Assembly (NCBI RefSeq): GCF_020520425.1
Contig: NC_079487.1
Span: 63,852,398-63,916,397, forward strand
Reading direction: 5' to 3'
DNA length: 64,000 bases
Source of the DNA: Spinacia oleracea
Lineage: Eukaryota > Streptophyta > Magnoliopsida > Caryophyllales > Amaranthaceae
Shown here: piece after piece, positions 33,931 to 46,767 of the stretch
Position numbering within the stretch: the stretch's first letter is position 1
How the letters are laid out: every line of letters begins with the position of its first letter
Notes under the pieces: generated by a model
Databases searched by the model: none
Seen by the model: only the letters and a program-made list of their open reading frames with translations
Told to the model about the DNA's origin: nothing
Program-made: the position numbers and the translations under genes

Positions 33931-36900
33931 TAGGGCCGGCTTTGGCGATTTGGTTGCCCTGTGCTAAGCTTATTAATGAAGTTCATATGACCCCTACAAA
34001 TACAATATTTCAGCCTTAAGCGCAAACTCTTTCCATTCTTATTTTTGCATTCACGTTTTAGCATAATTCAATAATTGAAAATTAAACAGAAACAAACAAT
34101 TACAATTACAATATTTCAGAGCATTTGAAAAATCAAACAACAATTTAAATTTACATGTAAATTACAAAAATAAAACCTTTAAGAAAGATAGATACAACCT
34201 GAATTGATTGCTTGTCAAATGGAGAAAGAGAAGAATTTGAATGCTTCCCCTCTTTGAGTTGTAGCAAATTGTAGATAACTGTCGATTTTCCCCTCTTTAA
34301 ATTGAAATAATTCAACATATAGATCTTGATACAAAATTATAGATGAATGGTAATTTTTTAAAAGATGGAGAAAAGCTAGACGAATTCAGTCAAATTGATT
34401 AGTTTTTAGGAGAGATAATTAAAGGAATTAAGAGAATCAAATGACCAATTTTTGGAAGTCAAGCCATGGGAATTGAAGGAGAGAGAATTTGAAGAGTGAT
34501 TTTTGGGGTTCGATGTTTAACTGTTTCACTAGGAAGGGTGTAATACCCCGAAATTTTTAAAACTCAATTTATAATGATTGATAAGTAATATTAGCTTACA
34601 ATCGATTTTAATTCTAATTTTTAACTTTAATTTGATTAACAAGAATTTTATATAGTTTAAATACTTTAATTATAAGATTATTTTTATAATTTATAATTTA
34701 ACTAAATTAAAGTATTTTTATAAAAAAAAAACCATTATTTTCGGATTTCTACAACTCAAAAAGAAGAAACAATTTCTGAAATTTATTCAATAAATTAAAG
34801 TTACTAAATTGACTCTTTCCACCTCAAGGAAGTCAAGTCAACTCCTCTTCCTTACTCCTTCCCATTCACGCAACATTGTCCAGGAAAGAAACAATTTCAC
34901 TTTACAAATGTCACAAACATTCTTCAAATTTCACTGATTGAAGCCACGTATCCCTTCATCCTTCATTAGTCATAACTGAACAAAACCTTCTCTTTAAATT
35001 TGTCACCCAAATGCCACATCTCATTCTTCACATCATTGAAACACCAATTCATCTCTACAATTTCTCTACAAATAGCCCATACAATTTCATAAACAAAATT
35101 ACCTTGCTTCTAATTGTAGTTTTATCAACCAAAAACCATGGAATGCACTCACCTTTTTATCCCTGTAATTTCGATCTTGAACCACCACCACCCCTAACCA
35201 CCACAATCACCAATTCACCACCGCATACCCACCGTACCCCCCCTTCTCCCTCTTCTCCCCCTCGCAGTCCCATGCCCCTCCCCTGTTTCCTCCCCCTTCT
35301 TTGCCTCGCTGCACCACCACCGTCACGCCCCACCACCTTCAGTCACCTCCACCCTCGCCGCCGAGTTGTCCCCTCCCTTCGCCCAGAACCACCACACCAA
35401 GAATCCCCTGCTTCTTTTTTTCGCACGACCGTTTCCTCTCTTGCCTCGCTGTATCGCCGCGGCAAACCACCCACCCTCACTGCCACCTTTACCGGCGCAG
35501 GCTTGCGACGCCGAACCACCTAGCCCAGCCGCCTCCTCTCCTCCTCTCTTTCCCCCTTCGTGCCTCCCCTGTTTCGGCCCCCTTCCCCTGCTCGCGTTCC
35601 TTTCCCAGTAAACCTAAAATTGAGTTTCAATTGTGAAACCTTGCTTTGTCATCCACATTCAATTTTAGGATTGTGCCTTTCAATTTGGGCCTATGGTGAG
35701 TAAAAAAAAAAAAAAACTGAATTAGTATTTCAGATTTCCTAATTGTTAGTTTTCATTTTTCAACAAATTTTTATGATATAAGAATTCACTAATAAATTGT
35801 TTAATATTTTCAGGTTTAATTATCGATTTTATTAAAATAAATTACTAGCTTTATTTATCAAAAACCGAATTTATATAATATTTTCACGTAAATCGATTTA
35901 TGAAATATATAAATATATTTCGAGTAAAATTTCGTTTAATAATAATTGCATTAAATTATGAAATTATATTTATTAATAAAACCATTATTTATAAAATCTA
36001 TTATTTATAATATATTTATTTTAAATTATTTATCGATTTAATACTAATTCTGTGATTTAATATTTTTAAAGAAATTGGACTCGGAGCTCAGGACGAACGA
36101 ACCAGCGAAAATCCTTAGCCAAAATCGTGGAAGTGAGGTAACGGCTATTGCTAATACCCGCAATTCCCTTCTAAATGTATTTATGAAATCATGACAATAT
36201 GATTGAATTTATGATCTGAATGCTTTGACATGTTTTATTGAATTGCGGGAAATGAATTATGTTTTGATTGAATAATTTATTATAATATGATTTGATGGAA
36301 TTATTCCTTATTTTATGATTGATTGAATTTCTTATAAAATGATATTATGATTGATTGAATTTTTTATAAAATGTTGTTTATAAGAAACCATGAAAAGAAA
36401 GGATGTTTGATCGTATGATCCAAAGGAAACATGTTACTTCAACCGAAGTAAAAAGGCTAAAATGTAAAATTAAACGAAACATGATAAATGAAAGTGAAAG
36501 ACCTAGTCCGTTTGGTAGTATATGTTCACAGGTTACTATTCTCGGTCTCATGGGGCATCCGCCCATTGAGCCAAGGCTCTCATGTTTTCGGGCCAAGGCC
36601 CCATGTTTTATGGACAGCGGTCCATCGTGGAAGACGTTCCACCATGTCATACTTGCCACGGCTAGCATGTGCACCCTAAAGTATGAATGACTTAAATAAA
36701 GGACCTTATAAAATGTTTTACTATATTCTATTCTCCCTGTGCTATTAAATAAAATGAATTGAAATGAATTTACGTTGCTAGGATAGTCGTTACTGAGTCT
36801 TCGGCTCACCGTTTTTGTTTTCTGTCTTAGGTACTGCTGGGAACGATGGAAACGAGTAGTGGCGAGGATTTCACTTTAATATTATTCACCTAGTTTATGC

Positions 36901-37242
36901 TTAATGCTTTAATAGTTTAATTAAAGACTTTTAGTAAGTGATGTACCTTAATTTTGGGAATATAAAGGATTATTATATTATTTCGGAGTTCTAATAGATT
37001 ATGATTGATGGTTGCCTTGTAATTCCCAAGAGGGAGTTACGGCTGGTAATGTCCCGACCAAATTAGGTTAATTCCGCTGTTAATTATGATTTAATAATTG
37101 GATTAGAGGTCGGGGTGTTACAAAGGGAATTGAAGAAGAAGCGTGTCTTTTTTATCTTTCTTTTTTTACTTTTAACCCAACAGTCTGTAATTTTTGGGCC
37201 CTATGCTGTAGCATAGATCAGAACGCCCAATGACCGGGCCTG
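33931..37242. mobile_element. hAT-like DNA transposon, non-autonomous
   Basis: The left end is TAGGGCCGGCTTTGGCG and the right end, inverted, CAGGCCCGGTCATTGGGCG, flanked by the 8-base TSD TTTATACT (33923-33930 and 37243-37250). The inner right arm ATGCTACAGCATAGGGCCC resembles known plant hAT ends. Without the nested solo LTR it is about 720 bases and has no transposase. The right TSD overlaps the first bases of the Stowaway MITE at 37249, so the MITE was probably there first. Confidence 0.72.
34539..37122. repeat. Second solo LTR of TGTAATACCCC...GGGGTGTTACA type
   Basis: 2584 bases, TGTAATACCCCGAAAT at one end and GGTCGGGGTGTTACA at the other, flanked by the TSD AAGGG (34534-34538 and 37123-37127). 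Same terminus class as 5830-8237 but clearly different inside. A C-rich block (about 35175-35600) gives Pro-rich frames on the plus strand, which are not conserved genes. No internal region is present. Confidence 0.85.
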
Positions 37243-37248
37243 TTTATA

Positions 37249-37511
37249 CTCCCTTCGTCCTGGAATACTCGCAACGGTTTGGTTGGACACGCTTGCCAAT
37301 GCACAACTTTGACCATCAATATCTTCAATTATATATATATTATAAAAACTTATAAAATATTAATATTTTGAAAATATATATTAAGATGAAGCCAACAATA
37401 TATTATATGCTAACACTTATTTTCATATACTATAAATAAAATAGGGTCAAAGTGAATTATGTGAATAGTGAAAAAAGTCAAACCGTTGTAAGTATTCTAG
37501 GACGGAGGGAG
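37249..37511. mobile_element. Stowaway-type MITE
   Basis: 263 bases, ends CTCCCTTCGTCCTGGAATAC and inverted TAGGACGGAGGGAG, TA on both sides (37247-37248 and 37512-37513). Confidence 0.88.
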
Positions 37512-37612
37512 TATTATATAATTAAAAGACATTTATATTATGGTTTATCCGCTACGTGATGCATCTTCTAAAAAATTGTTTACAAAAAACATTGACTTGA
37601 AGAGGAGGCGAT

Positions 37613-38062
37613 TGTGAGGGGGTCGAAAAAGCACGAGGTTAATGCGTGACCTTGTCCCTCGTGGGTGTGACGATTCTTTTTATTCAATCAAGTGTAATTA
37701 GATTTCCTGTGAGTATACACCCAATTGACTAGTAATATAGGAGTCGCCATTCAGTTTTTAACGACAATGAGAAAAACTGACAAAACCCGGTTATCGTGAC
37801 ATAAAGGGAGTGCAATTATGTTTGACCACGACGGCCGTAGGTTCCCTTGTGATCCCTGGTGTGGGGATCTCTCAATATACACCCGCAAGGTAGAGATTGA
37901 GGGTTCGGGGGACTGTAACTACTGAGAGGAGTAAATCGCTCGTCGATAACTCCAGAGGCAGGATATCCTTACTAGCTCAGCATAAATAATTGAAGGGACA
38001 TGCGTTAACTATTAAACTAATCTGAATTGATTTTAGCAATATGCAACATATAATACTAATTC
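37613..38062 (+). repeat. Left LTR, first part
   Basis: 450 bases matching 61659-62107 with about five differences, ending in TAATTC where the CACTA element entered. Confidence 0.93.
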
Positions 38063-38410
38063 CACTAGTGGAAAAAATACCTGTTGAGGGGGGCATTTTG
38101 GGTTTATTGAGGCGAACAAGGCCCGCTGCGACAGACGTAGCTTCAACAGCTCAGTGATCTGTTGAGGCGGGCTTTGTTCGCCTCAACAGGTGATCTGTTG
38201 TGGGGGGCTTTCAAAAGTCCGCCTCAAAAACCTCTACAGAAAGCGCGAAAATAAGGACCTGTTGAGGGGGGCATTTAAGAAGCCCGCCTCAACAGCCTCC
38301 TCTGTTGAGGCTCACTTCTTAAATGCCCCCCTCAACAGGTCCTTATTTTTGCGCCAAAAGTTCATATGTTGTTGAGGCGTACATTAAAAGCCCCCTTCAA
38401 CAACATTAAT
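38063..38410. repeat. Left subterminal repeat region of the CACTA element
   Basis: Many direct and inverted copies of CTGTTGAGGCGGGC / GCCCGCCTCAACAG, including an inverted pair around 38257-38350 (GACCTGTTGAGGGGGGCATT and its complement). Such motifs are binding sites for the CACTA accessory protein. Confidence 0.88.
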
Positions 38411-38926
38411 TTTTTTTTTTCCAAATTCTTTTAAAATATAAAATAGGCGGCAATAACCACAACTAGATATATACTCCATTGAGTATTGAAACCTGTACCC
38501 AATCAACACCAAAATAGCAAAGGTATGAATCTGCTTATCTTTGATAAATAAATCATTACATTAACTTCATTTATATTAACCCAACAGAGCAAAGCGTATA
38601 TATAGTACGTATGTTTACAATTTTTAAACACCTAGCTAGTCTAACAAATTACAACTAATATTAACAACTAAAGACAAAAGGCTAGAGAGCTAATCTAACA
38701 AATGTCTCTAATCCAGCCACTTAGGTCCCTTTAGATCATGCATTACAAACCTTAAGTAAGGTCGTGTTGACTTTCTTCCAATCGACTCGATCCCTAGCCT
38801 GCAAGTTGCATGGAAGGAAAATATATATGAGTACCAAAGTTTACACTCACGATATTGTCTTTACATTCCATTGAAGCATAAAATTAAAAGATATAGTTGC
38901 AGACTATAGTAATTAAGTACGTTGTT
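38411..38926 (-). other. 3' part of the CACTA element, possible last exon
   Basis: No firm gene. On the minus strand an acceptor-like TTGCAG at about 38798-38803 is followed by a short open stretch to a TAG at 38708-38710. In the neighbouring frame it reads ARDRVDWKKV. I cannot assign it; it may be 3' untranslated sequence or a final exon of the second gene. Confidence 0.3.
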
Positions 38927-41019
38927 GACCTATAACGACCCAATGAGCCTTAAATGTGCATACGTAGATTCGAATGAGATTTAGAAAGTTAAAGCTATGT
39001 ATATTAGTAATGTAATAAGAATCAAATGAGTCCTTAGGTTCTTTAGTTCAAAGTTGGGAGCGGAAATGTCATTTTAGCTCTAAACATGACCTATAACGAC
39101 CTAATGAGCCTTAAATGTGCATAAATAGATTCGAATGAGTTTTAGAAAGTTAAAACTATGTATATTAGTCATGTAATAAGAATCAAATGAGTCCTTAGGT
39201 TCTTTAGTTCAAAGTTGGGAGCGGAAATGTAATTTTAGCTCTAAACATGACCTATAACGACCTAATGAGCCTTAAATGTGCATAAATAGATTCGAATGAG
39301 TTTTAGAAAGTTAAAACTATGTATATTAGTCATGTAATAAGAATCAAATGAGTCCTTAGGTTCTTTAGTTCAAAGTTGGGAGCGGAAATGTCATTTTAGC
39401 TCTAAACATGACCTATAACGACCTAATGAGCCTTAAATGTGCATAAATAGATTCAAATGAGTTTTAGAAAGTTTTAACTATGCATATTAGACATGTAATA
39501 AGAATCAAATGAGTCCTTAGGTTTTTTAGTTCAAAGTTGGGAGCGGAAATGTCATTTTAGCTCTAAACATGACCTATAACGACCTAATGAGCCTTAAATG
39601 TGCATAAATAGATTCGAATGAGTTTTAGAAAGTTAAAACTATGCATATTAATCATGTAATAAGAATCAAATGAGTCCTTAGGTTCTTTAGTTCAAAGTTG
39701 GGAGCGGAAATGTCATTTTAGCTCTAAACATGACCTATAACGACCTAATGAGCCTTAAATGTGCATAAATAGATTCGAATGAGTTTTAGAAAGTTTTAAC
39801 TATGCATATTAGACATGTAATAAGAATCAAATGAGTCCTTAGGTTCTTTAGTTCAAAGTTGGGAGCGGAAATGTCATTTTAGCTCTAAACATGACCTATA
39901 ACGACCTAATGAGCCTTAAATGTGCATAAATAGATTCGAATGAGTTTTAGAAAGTTTTAACTATGCATATTAGACATGTAATAAGAATCAAATGAGTCCT
40001 TAGGTTCTTTAGTTCAAAGTTGGGAGCGGAAATGTCATTTTAGCTCTAAACATGACCTATAACGACCTAATGAGCCTTAAATGTGCATAAATAGATTCGA
40101 ATGAGTTTTAGAAAGTTAAAACTATGCATATTAATCATGTAATAAGAATCAAATGAGTCCTTAGGTTCTTTAGTTCAAAGTTGGGAGCGGAAATGTCATT
40201 TTAGCTCTAAACATGACCTATAACGACCTAATGAGCCTTAAATGTGCATAAATAGATTCGAATGAGTTTTAGAAAGTTAAAACTATGCATATTAGACATG
40301 TAATAAGAATCAAATGAGTCCTTAGGTTTTTTAGTTCAAAGTTGGGAGCGGAAATGTCATTTTAGCTCTAAACATGACCTATAACGACCTAATGAGCCTT
40401 AAATGTGCATAAATAGATTCGAATGAGTTTTAGAAAGTTAAAACTATGTATATTAGTCATGTAATAAGAATCAAATGAGTCCTTAGGTTCTTTAGTTCAA
40501 AGTTGGGAGCGGAAATGTCATTTTAGCTCTAAACATGACCTATAACGACCTAATGAGCCTTAAATGTGCATAAATAGATTCGAATGAGTTTTAGAAAGTT
40601 AAAACTATGTATATTAGTCATGTAATAAGAATCAAATGAGTCCTTAGGTTCTTTAGTTCAAAGTTGGGAGCGGAAATGTCATTTTAGCTCTAAACATGAC
40701 CTATAACGACCTAATGAGCCTTAAATGTGCATAAATAGATTCGAATGAGTTTTAGAAAGTTAAAACTATGTATATTAGTCATGTAATAAGAATCAAATGA
40801 GTCCTTAGGTTCTTTAGTTCAAAGTTGGGAGCGGAAATGTCATTTTAGCTCTAAACATGACCTATAACGACCTAATGAGCCTTAAATGTGCATAAATAGA
40901 TTCGAATGAGTCTTAGAAAGTTAAAACTATGCATATTAGACATGTAATAAGAATCAAATGAGTCCTTAGGTTTTTTAGTTCAAAGTTGGGAGCGGAAATG
41001 TCATTTTAGCTCTAAACAG
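38927..41019. repeat. Tandem array, 13 units of 161 bases
   Basis: Starting at 38927, each unit begins GACCTATAACGACC and ends GCTCTAAACAT. The starts at 38927, 39088, 39249, 39410 and 39571 are exactly 161 apart, and the array ends at about 41019, giving 13 units. Copies differ by a few substitutions (GTATATTAGTC or GCATATTAGAC; TTCTTTAG or TTTTTTAG); the first unit is the most diverged. No open frame. It lies between the second gene's stop and the left end of the transposon. Confidence 0.96.
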
Positions 41020-41224
41020 AAGCAAACAGAGGAGAAACACACAGATGGAAGTGAAATTCTAAAGACCACCAGATCAGAATTCACATGCAACAGCAGCAAG
41101 ACCAGCAGATTAGTATTCAAAGCAATAAATTAGCAAATCCAGCAGACTTGTAATTATGGAAAAATTAAAGAACTTTACCAAATCCATGAAGATATAAACG
41201 CTTCCATCTTTGTGTCTAAACAAC

Positions 41225-44200
41225 CTAAGTAAATAAATACTCGGTTGTAAAAAACTTAGCCCATTGCTCACGAACCACATCTATTTCCTCATCGGTATAA
41301 GGCGCATTTCTTGGAGTGTAAGCCTGAAATAAGTAACATGATAAGTAATGCTACTTGTAAATTAAGAATTCTACTACGTAAAAGTACTAGTATTAGTAGT
41401 TCAACTAACATATGGTAAAAGAACGAACATTGTCTAACCGCTCATCAGTGTTATGGTGTAACGTGACTATTTCATGCATGAACTTCATAACGTAATAGCC
41501 ACACTCGTGGGCGCCGACTTGTTGAGCACACTGATTTGGAGATAAATCATAAATTATATATCCAAGTAGTTACCCAAAAAAAAAGTAAAGCTAATTAGTA
41601 AGCATGATATACCTTTACATGGAAGCCTTTCAACCCCTGCATAGTCGCTCTATTCGGACAAATCCCATCATTAAACTTGTACACTTGGTATGCCCTGGAA
41701 GTTGAGTAAAACTTCATGAATCTGATTCGGCACGAAAAGAAATAACTTAAAAAGAATTGAAAGTAACTTACAAACACAAGATTCCCCATGCACTATTTTC
41801 TCGGTTGGAACCTATCGCAGAGTCGAAAATATACGCACAACCTCTACGTAGGTCTAACACGTACAAAATCCAATGATTTCTGCATTATATATAAATGTTA
41901 TTGCAACCTTATGCATGAAAATAACAATAACATAGCTATTTACCAAATATCGATCAATCTCTAACACTTACTCTTGATGGTATGGGATCAAAAACCACTT
42001 GGTAATGTTAGGATCACCCTTCTTCTCCTTTTCAATTTCAGCATTGAAAACTACTTTCAAATACATTGATGCAGCCTGAGGGTTGGCCTTGATTCTAGAG
42101 CTTGACATTGCCTCGGGACAAACAAACCCAATCTGAGAGTTGTCAAATGCAAAGGTGTGTTCGTGGAATAAACACCTACAAAGTAAATGTATAATGCAAA
42201 AATTTCAAAAACTATTATAGTTGACAAAACCAAAAACAAAAATATCGATGGAAAAGTTTACATCATATAGACTTGGATCACTGAAATGTTGAGGCACGCC
42301 CCTCTAAGGAACTCTTCAACGTCAACCTCATTTACATAAGTTTGTCGATCTTCGTCATAATGCCAAACCGAAGCGGGCAATGGGATTGAAGTATTTTTAT
42401 ATACATCACCGGGCGCCGTATTGATGATAAACTTCAAATAATTGCATGATGGGCCAAGACCTTGAATTGTGTCGTCTGCCAAATTTTGCTTCTTACTTTT
42501 GGCGGCTGATTCTTCAGTTTTACGATCACAACTACCTACCATCTCTTTGGCCGTCTTAGAGTTCTTCGACTTCGATTTCGACTCCAACTTATTTGAGCAT
42601 GAATTTCCCTGTAACAATAATGTTAAGCTAGCATGAAAAGTTCAGTTTTGATTTCAGTGTTGAAGCACAGGGGAGTGGGAAGCATATGGTTTACCTTGGC
42701 CGTTAACTTCAGTGTTGTCTTCTCTTTGGACCCTAAATCAAGTGTTGCCTTCTCTTTGACAATTAATTCTGTTGTCTTATCTTTGACAACTAATTCTGTT
42801 GTCTTCTCTTTGACAATTAATTCGTTTTTCTTCCCTTTGGAGCTACCAACCACCTCTTCAAAAATCTGACTCCTGGACTTCTTTGTTGGGCGTGGAGTAG
42901 AGTACTCCTAAACAGAGGTAGAAACCAAAGGAGTTCAAGGCTCTGAATCTAATTCTAAACAGATGCATAACGCAATGAATGACAATTAATAATAAAAAAG
43001 TTATACCTCGTCTTCTTCGAAAATCACCAAGTGAATTGGCCATTGCACAAAACTAGCAAGAGCCCTGCCTAAGTTATTGAATCCATCTCCAGTAGGTACC
43101 GGAAGAGTGTCATCATCATGTCCGTCGTAAATACAATCAACTTGGACCTTATAATGACTAGGCTTCATCGATCTAAAGTGTTGGTGCAACGAACCATCCA
43201 ATGGGTACGCCATACCATCTGCCACTATCACTTTGTTACCCAAAACTTTATCCTCAAGGGCAAGACGACATGGAGTTATGGCCTTCACAAATAAATTTAC
43301 AAAATTTCAGAAATCACTACAAAGTACAATATTAAAAACCTAGCTAGGGGTGTTTTGAGTGTATGCACTATAGAGAATATATACCTTCAGCTCGCGTGGT
43401 TGCTGCGATGAACTCGGACAACAGGTTACGAGTGCACGGTTAACATCAAACTCATCACTTACAAGAGCAGAATCAAGTGCGGGGGTAGAGAGGGTGTGTA
43501 GTTGACCGGTTGCTTTCAATGTGGCTAGTTGGTTTTGGAGGGCCTCCGCCACCTTTCTCTCTAATTGATCTTCAAACTCCCTTCTCACCGAAGCTCTGAT
43601 TGATTCGATAGCCTCCGGTGATGGTTCAATATGGCCACATCTACTACTTCGGTCTATTGGACCGAAAGCAACTTTGTAACCGACATTAACTCCACCTGTT
43701 GCCTTGACACGCCCACGGTGATCCTTTTTTCCCATAGCCTTGGTGAGGGCATCTTCTCCCTGGGTGAATGAAATATTTCCTTTTCCCTCTTCTTCTATGT
43801 ACTCCAACTATAAGAATTAGGAAAGTAAAAATTAGATGGTATACATGATGGAAAGGAGAAGCAATCTTAGCAATAGAACTAGGAATTAGGAAAGAAAAGG
43901 ATATAGAACGTAAAATTTCATATGCACTTACAGCCATCTTAGCAATATTTACGGCTTCTTTATCATTCGGGTCAACTTCCCACTTTCCCTCTTTGTTTTT
44001 AACTTGATGAGCCAAGATCCACTCTACTGATCTAAACTTCTTAAATCTATCTGGCGCTGTGGTGAGTGATGAGGTCACTGAGGAGGAGCCACTTGAGAGG
44101 GTTAAAGCTGCCTCTGGCGGTAGTCGCCCATCATTTATCCACTCTGGTCTCTTTCTAACATAACCCTTTTGGCCTGTGCGATGTGGGTGCTTGTTTTGTA

Positions 44201-44956
44201 ATGCACTTTTACTTGCTTTTTCTCTACGAACCTGTCAAAAAACACATAAAGAACATGTCGAACATTTAAAGATGGCAACAACAAACTAATCATATAATTA
44301 TATAAAAAAATATCTAGCAAAGTAAATTCATTATTACCAACATCTCCGGCTTGTTTCGTTCTATCACAAATGTTTTCCAATCATCCTCTGTGATTTGATG
44401 GTAGATGTCCCAAGGCATGTCATTTGTCTGATGTTTCGGCATTTTTTCTTTCTTAGTTATCCAACGCCGCGTTAACCTGGACTTGAAAGCTCCAAAGCGT
44501 TTCGCCACACACATATGAAAATATTTTTCTCTCCTTTTAGCCGGATCATCAATAATGTGGAACAGAAGCTGTTAATTTTATGGATAAGAGATTGTTAGAA
44601 ACGTATGCTACACAAATAGATAATCTAGGAGAATACAAATCAAGTTTTTATTCAATGTTTACCTTGGTCTCCTCCCAAAACCCCTTCTTTGTGTGTTCAT
44701 CTAACGTTGAATATTCTTTCACATTAATGTTAATTCTAGCAGCACAAGACCCAACTTGCTTCCCGTATTCTCCTGACCATTCTCCATCGGGGATTCCATA
44801 TTGATTATACTGAAGATGCATAGGCTTTTTGGCTTGAACTCCTTTTGACGGACCACGGAATTTGGTCTTTTTACTAGTGTTGGTACCTTGTGATTCCCCC
44901 GTAGGATGACTAGCTCCATCAATTCCCTGTATTTCATTATCACGATGATCATCCAT
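41225..44956 (-). CDS. CACTA second gene: Transposase_24-like N-part and Ulp1-type C48 protease end (spliced)
   Basis: About 12 exons with GT-AG borders; coding parts roughly 44956-44663, 44568-44338, 44231-43931, 43808-43385, 43282-43007, 42908-42695, 42608-42262, 42175-41972, 41879-41772, 41694-41613, about 41530-41420 and 41323-41225, near 900 residues. The start is MDDHRDNEIQG, just after a splice acceptor (TTTGTTGCAG), so a 5' exon lies upstream. The middle (NVKEYSTLDEHTKKGFWEET, FGAFKSRLTRRWI, a charged coiled stretch with VRREFEDQLERKVAEALQNQ) is like plant En/Spm Transposase_24 proteins. A KTTELIVKEK repeat follows. The C-part has the C48 cysteine-protease triad: His in HWILYVL, Asp in YIFDSAIG, Cys in AHECGYYVMKF. 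Ulp1-type enzymes cut SUMO-like tags. No stop breaks the exons I joined; the exon-11 donor is uncertain. Confidence 0.8.
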
Positions 44957-45027
44957 GGTAGCTACGGTCCTGCAACAAAGAAAAGAGAGCAATACTTAGT
45001 AAAGGGAGCAATACTTAGAAAAGAGAG

Positions 45028-45641
45028 CAAAATGCTACAATTGGCCATTTACAAAGCTATACCTAAAATAATGGCCTTATGGTATTACACCTAACATGCA
45101 AAACAATCCCAAATCAAACCTCACCTAAAAAAACAACCCAAAAAAAAATCATAACTCACCAGTTCTACGAGATCAATGCACAGAACTGATCAGAACTGAC
45201 CAGTTCTGTGCACTGATCTGCACAGTTCTGATCTGAGCTGTGCAGATCAGTGCACAGAACTGATCAGAACCTGACCAGTTTTGTGCACTGATCTGCACAG
45301 TTCTGATCTGAGCTGTGCAGATCAATGCACAGAACTGATCAGAACTGACCAGTTCTGTGCACTGATCTGCACAGTTCTGATCTGAGCTGTGCAGATCAGT
45401 GCACAGAACTGATCAGAACTGACCAGTTCTGTGCACTGATCTGCACAGTTCTGATCTGAGCTGTGCAGATCAGTGCACATAACTGCACAGTTCTGGGCAA
45501 AATGCTACAATTGGCCATTTACAAAGCTATACCTAAAATAATGGCCTTATGGTATTACACCTAACATGCAAAACAATCCCAAATCAAACCTCACCTAAAA
45601 AAACAACCCAAAAAAAAAATCATAACTCACCAGTTCTACGC
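45028..45641. repeat. 145-base direct duplication flanking a palindromic array segment
   Basis: GCAAAATGCTACAATTGGCC begins at about 45027 and again at about 45495. Both copies run through CCTTATGGTATTACACC and CAAAAAAAAATCATAACTC to CACCAGTTCTAC before entering the 74-base array. So the array and its left flank have been duplicated as a block. Confidence 0.9.
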
Positions 45642-46075
45642 ACTGATCTGCACAGCTCAGATCAGAACTGTGCAGATCAATGCATAGAACTGATCAGAAC
45701 TGACCAGTTCTGTGCACTGATCTGCACAGTTCTGATCTGAACTGTGCAGATCAATGCACAGAACTGATCAGAACTGACCAGTTCTGTGCACTGATCTGCA
45801 CAGTTCTGATCTGAGCTGTGCAGATCAGTGCACAGAACTGATCAGAACTGACCAGTTCTGTGCACTGATCTGCACAGTTCTGATCTGAGCTGTGCAGATC
45901 AGTGCACAGAACTGATCAGAACTGACCAGTTCTGTGCACTGATCTGCACAGTTCTGATCTGAGCTGTGCAGATCAGTGCACAGAACTGCACAGTTCTGTG
46001 CACTGATCTGCACAGTTCTGATCTGAGCTGTGCAGATCAGTGCACATAACTGCACAGTTCTGATCAGTGCATATT
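45165..46075. repeat. 74-base palindromic tandem array, left copy
   Basis: Units of 74 bases (CAGTTCTG starts at 45779, 45853 and 45927). Within a unit GTGCACTGATCTGCACAG is followed by its exact complement CTGTGCAGATCAGTGCAC, so each unit can fold into a hairpin. The array is interrupted at 45497-45628 by the direct duplication. Frames through it encode only period-driven peptides. Confidence 0.93.
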
Positions 46076-46172
46076 CCTTGTGCTACTTGCAGTTCTCGTG
46101 GATTGATAAAATGCAATATATGTCAAATTTGATTCCTGGTCTAATTTGATGATTCTGGAGTTCAAATCTTCA

Positions 46173-46298
46173 CCTTCAAACATGTAAATTACACCATACT
46201 GTAAGCAAAGTATCAAATTGTAAACAAAGTCATCTTCAAAACGGTTTTTATGTACTTATCCATCATCAACCACCAGAAAGCAAACATCAGAAACTAAG
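46173..46298. repeat. 126-base inverted repeat arm, left
   Basis: From CCTTCAAACATGTAAATTAC to CAGAAACTAAG. It is the exact-length inverse of 50186-50311. The two arms and the two palindromic arrays bracket the transposase gene. Confidence 0.9.
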
Positions 46299-46767
46299 TT
46301 ACCAATCACAAAGCCATGCAAACAAGAACAGGTAATTGATATTATTAGACAAAATGTACTGAAAACTAACCTAGGAAAATTCAACTGCAATTTCTGCAAC
46401 CTGTGCTTGGAACCTGGCTCACATAAGAGGATACGACATTCACCAAGTTTACACCTGTGTGAAAAAACCAGATAAAGTTAGTCAAGTTATTAGAAGTATC
46501 AGACTCTCAGTAACTTAAATAGGAGGGATAAAGTAGGAGACTATCACTGCAATTCCTCTTCACAATACAAGTGGCAATTGATTGGGGTTGAATTTTTAGA
46601 AAAAAAATATGAATTAATATCCACAAGTATCCTTCACTATTCAAATTTAAGTAGTCAAGATAACAAAAATTCCAAGGCGCACAGGCTTTCAGATATGAAT
46701 AGAAAGAACAAAGTCAAAAACTTCAACAATGCATCAGAAGTGAAGCCCGAACTTACACATGTATGTT
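46299..46767 (-). other. Between transposase gene and inverted arm
   Basis: No gene assigned. Bases near 46456-46458 (TTACACCTG on the plus strand) could be a splice acceptor on the minus strand, but I could not tie an exon to it. Confidence 0.3.

Noticed and set aside
35011-35636. Pro-rich frames on the plus strand
   Set aside because: A C-rich block within a solo LTR; three frames are open at once and none has a known domain.
38927-41019. CRISPR-like repeat array (also the 31-base array at 54390-54620)
   Set aside because: The units are directly adjacent, with no unique spacers, and the genome is a plant's; they are tandem repeats.
42633-42869. 78-aa plus-strand frame
   Set aside because: Antisense shadow of the repeat-coding exon (KTTELIVKEK) of the second CACTA gene.
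45825-46055. Open frames with repeating peptides in the 74-base arrays (also 45549-45740 and 50414-50602)
   Set aside because: The arrays are nearly stop-free in several frames on both strands simply because of their short palindromic period; no start context or conservation supports a protein.
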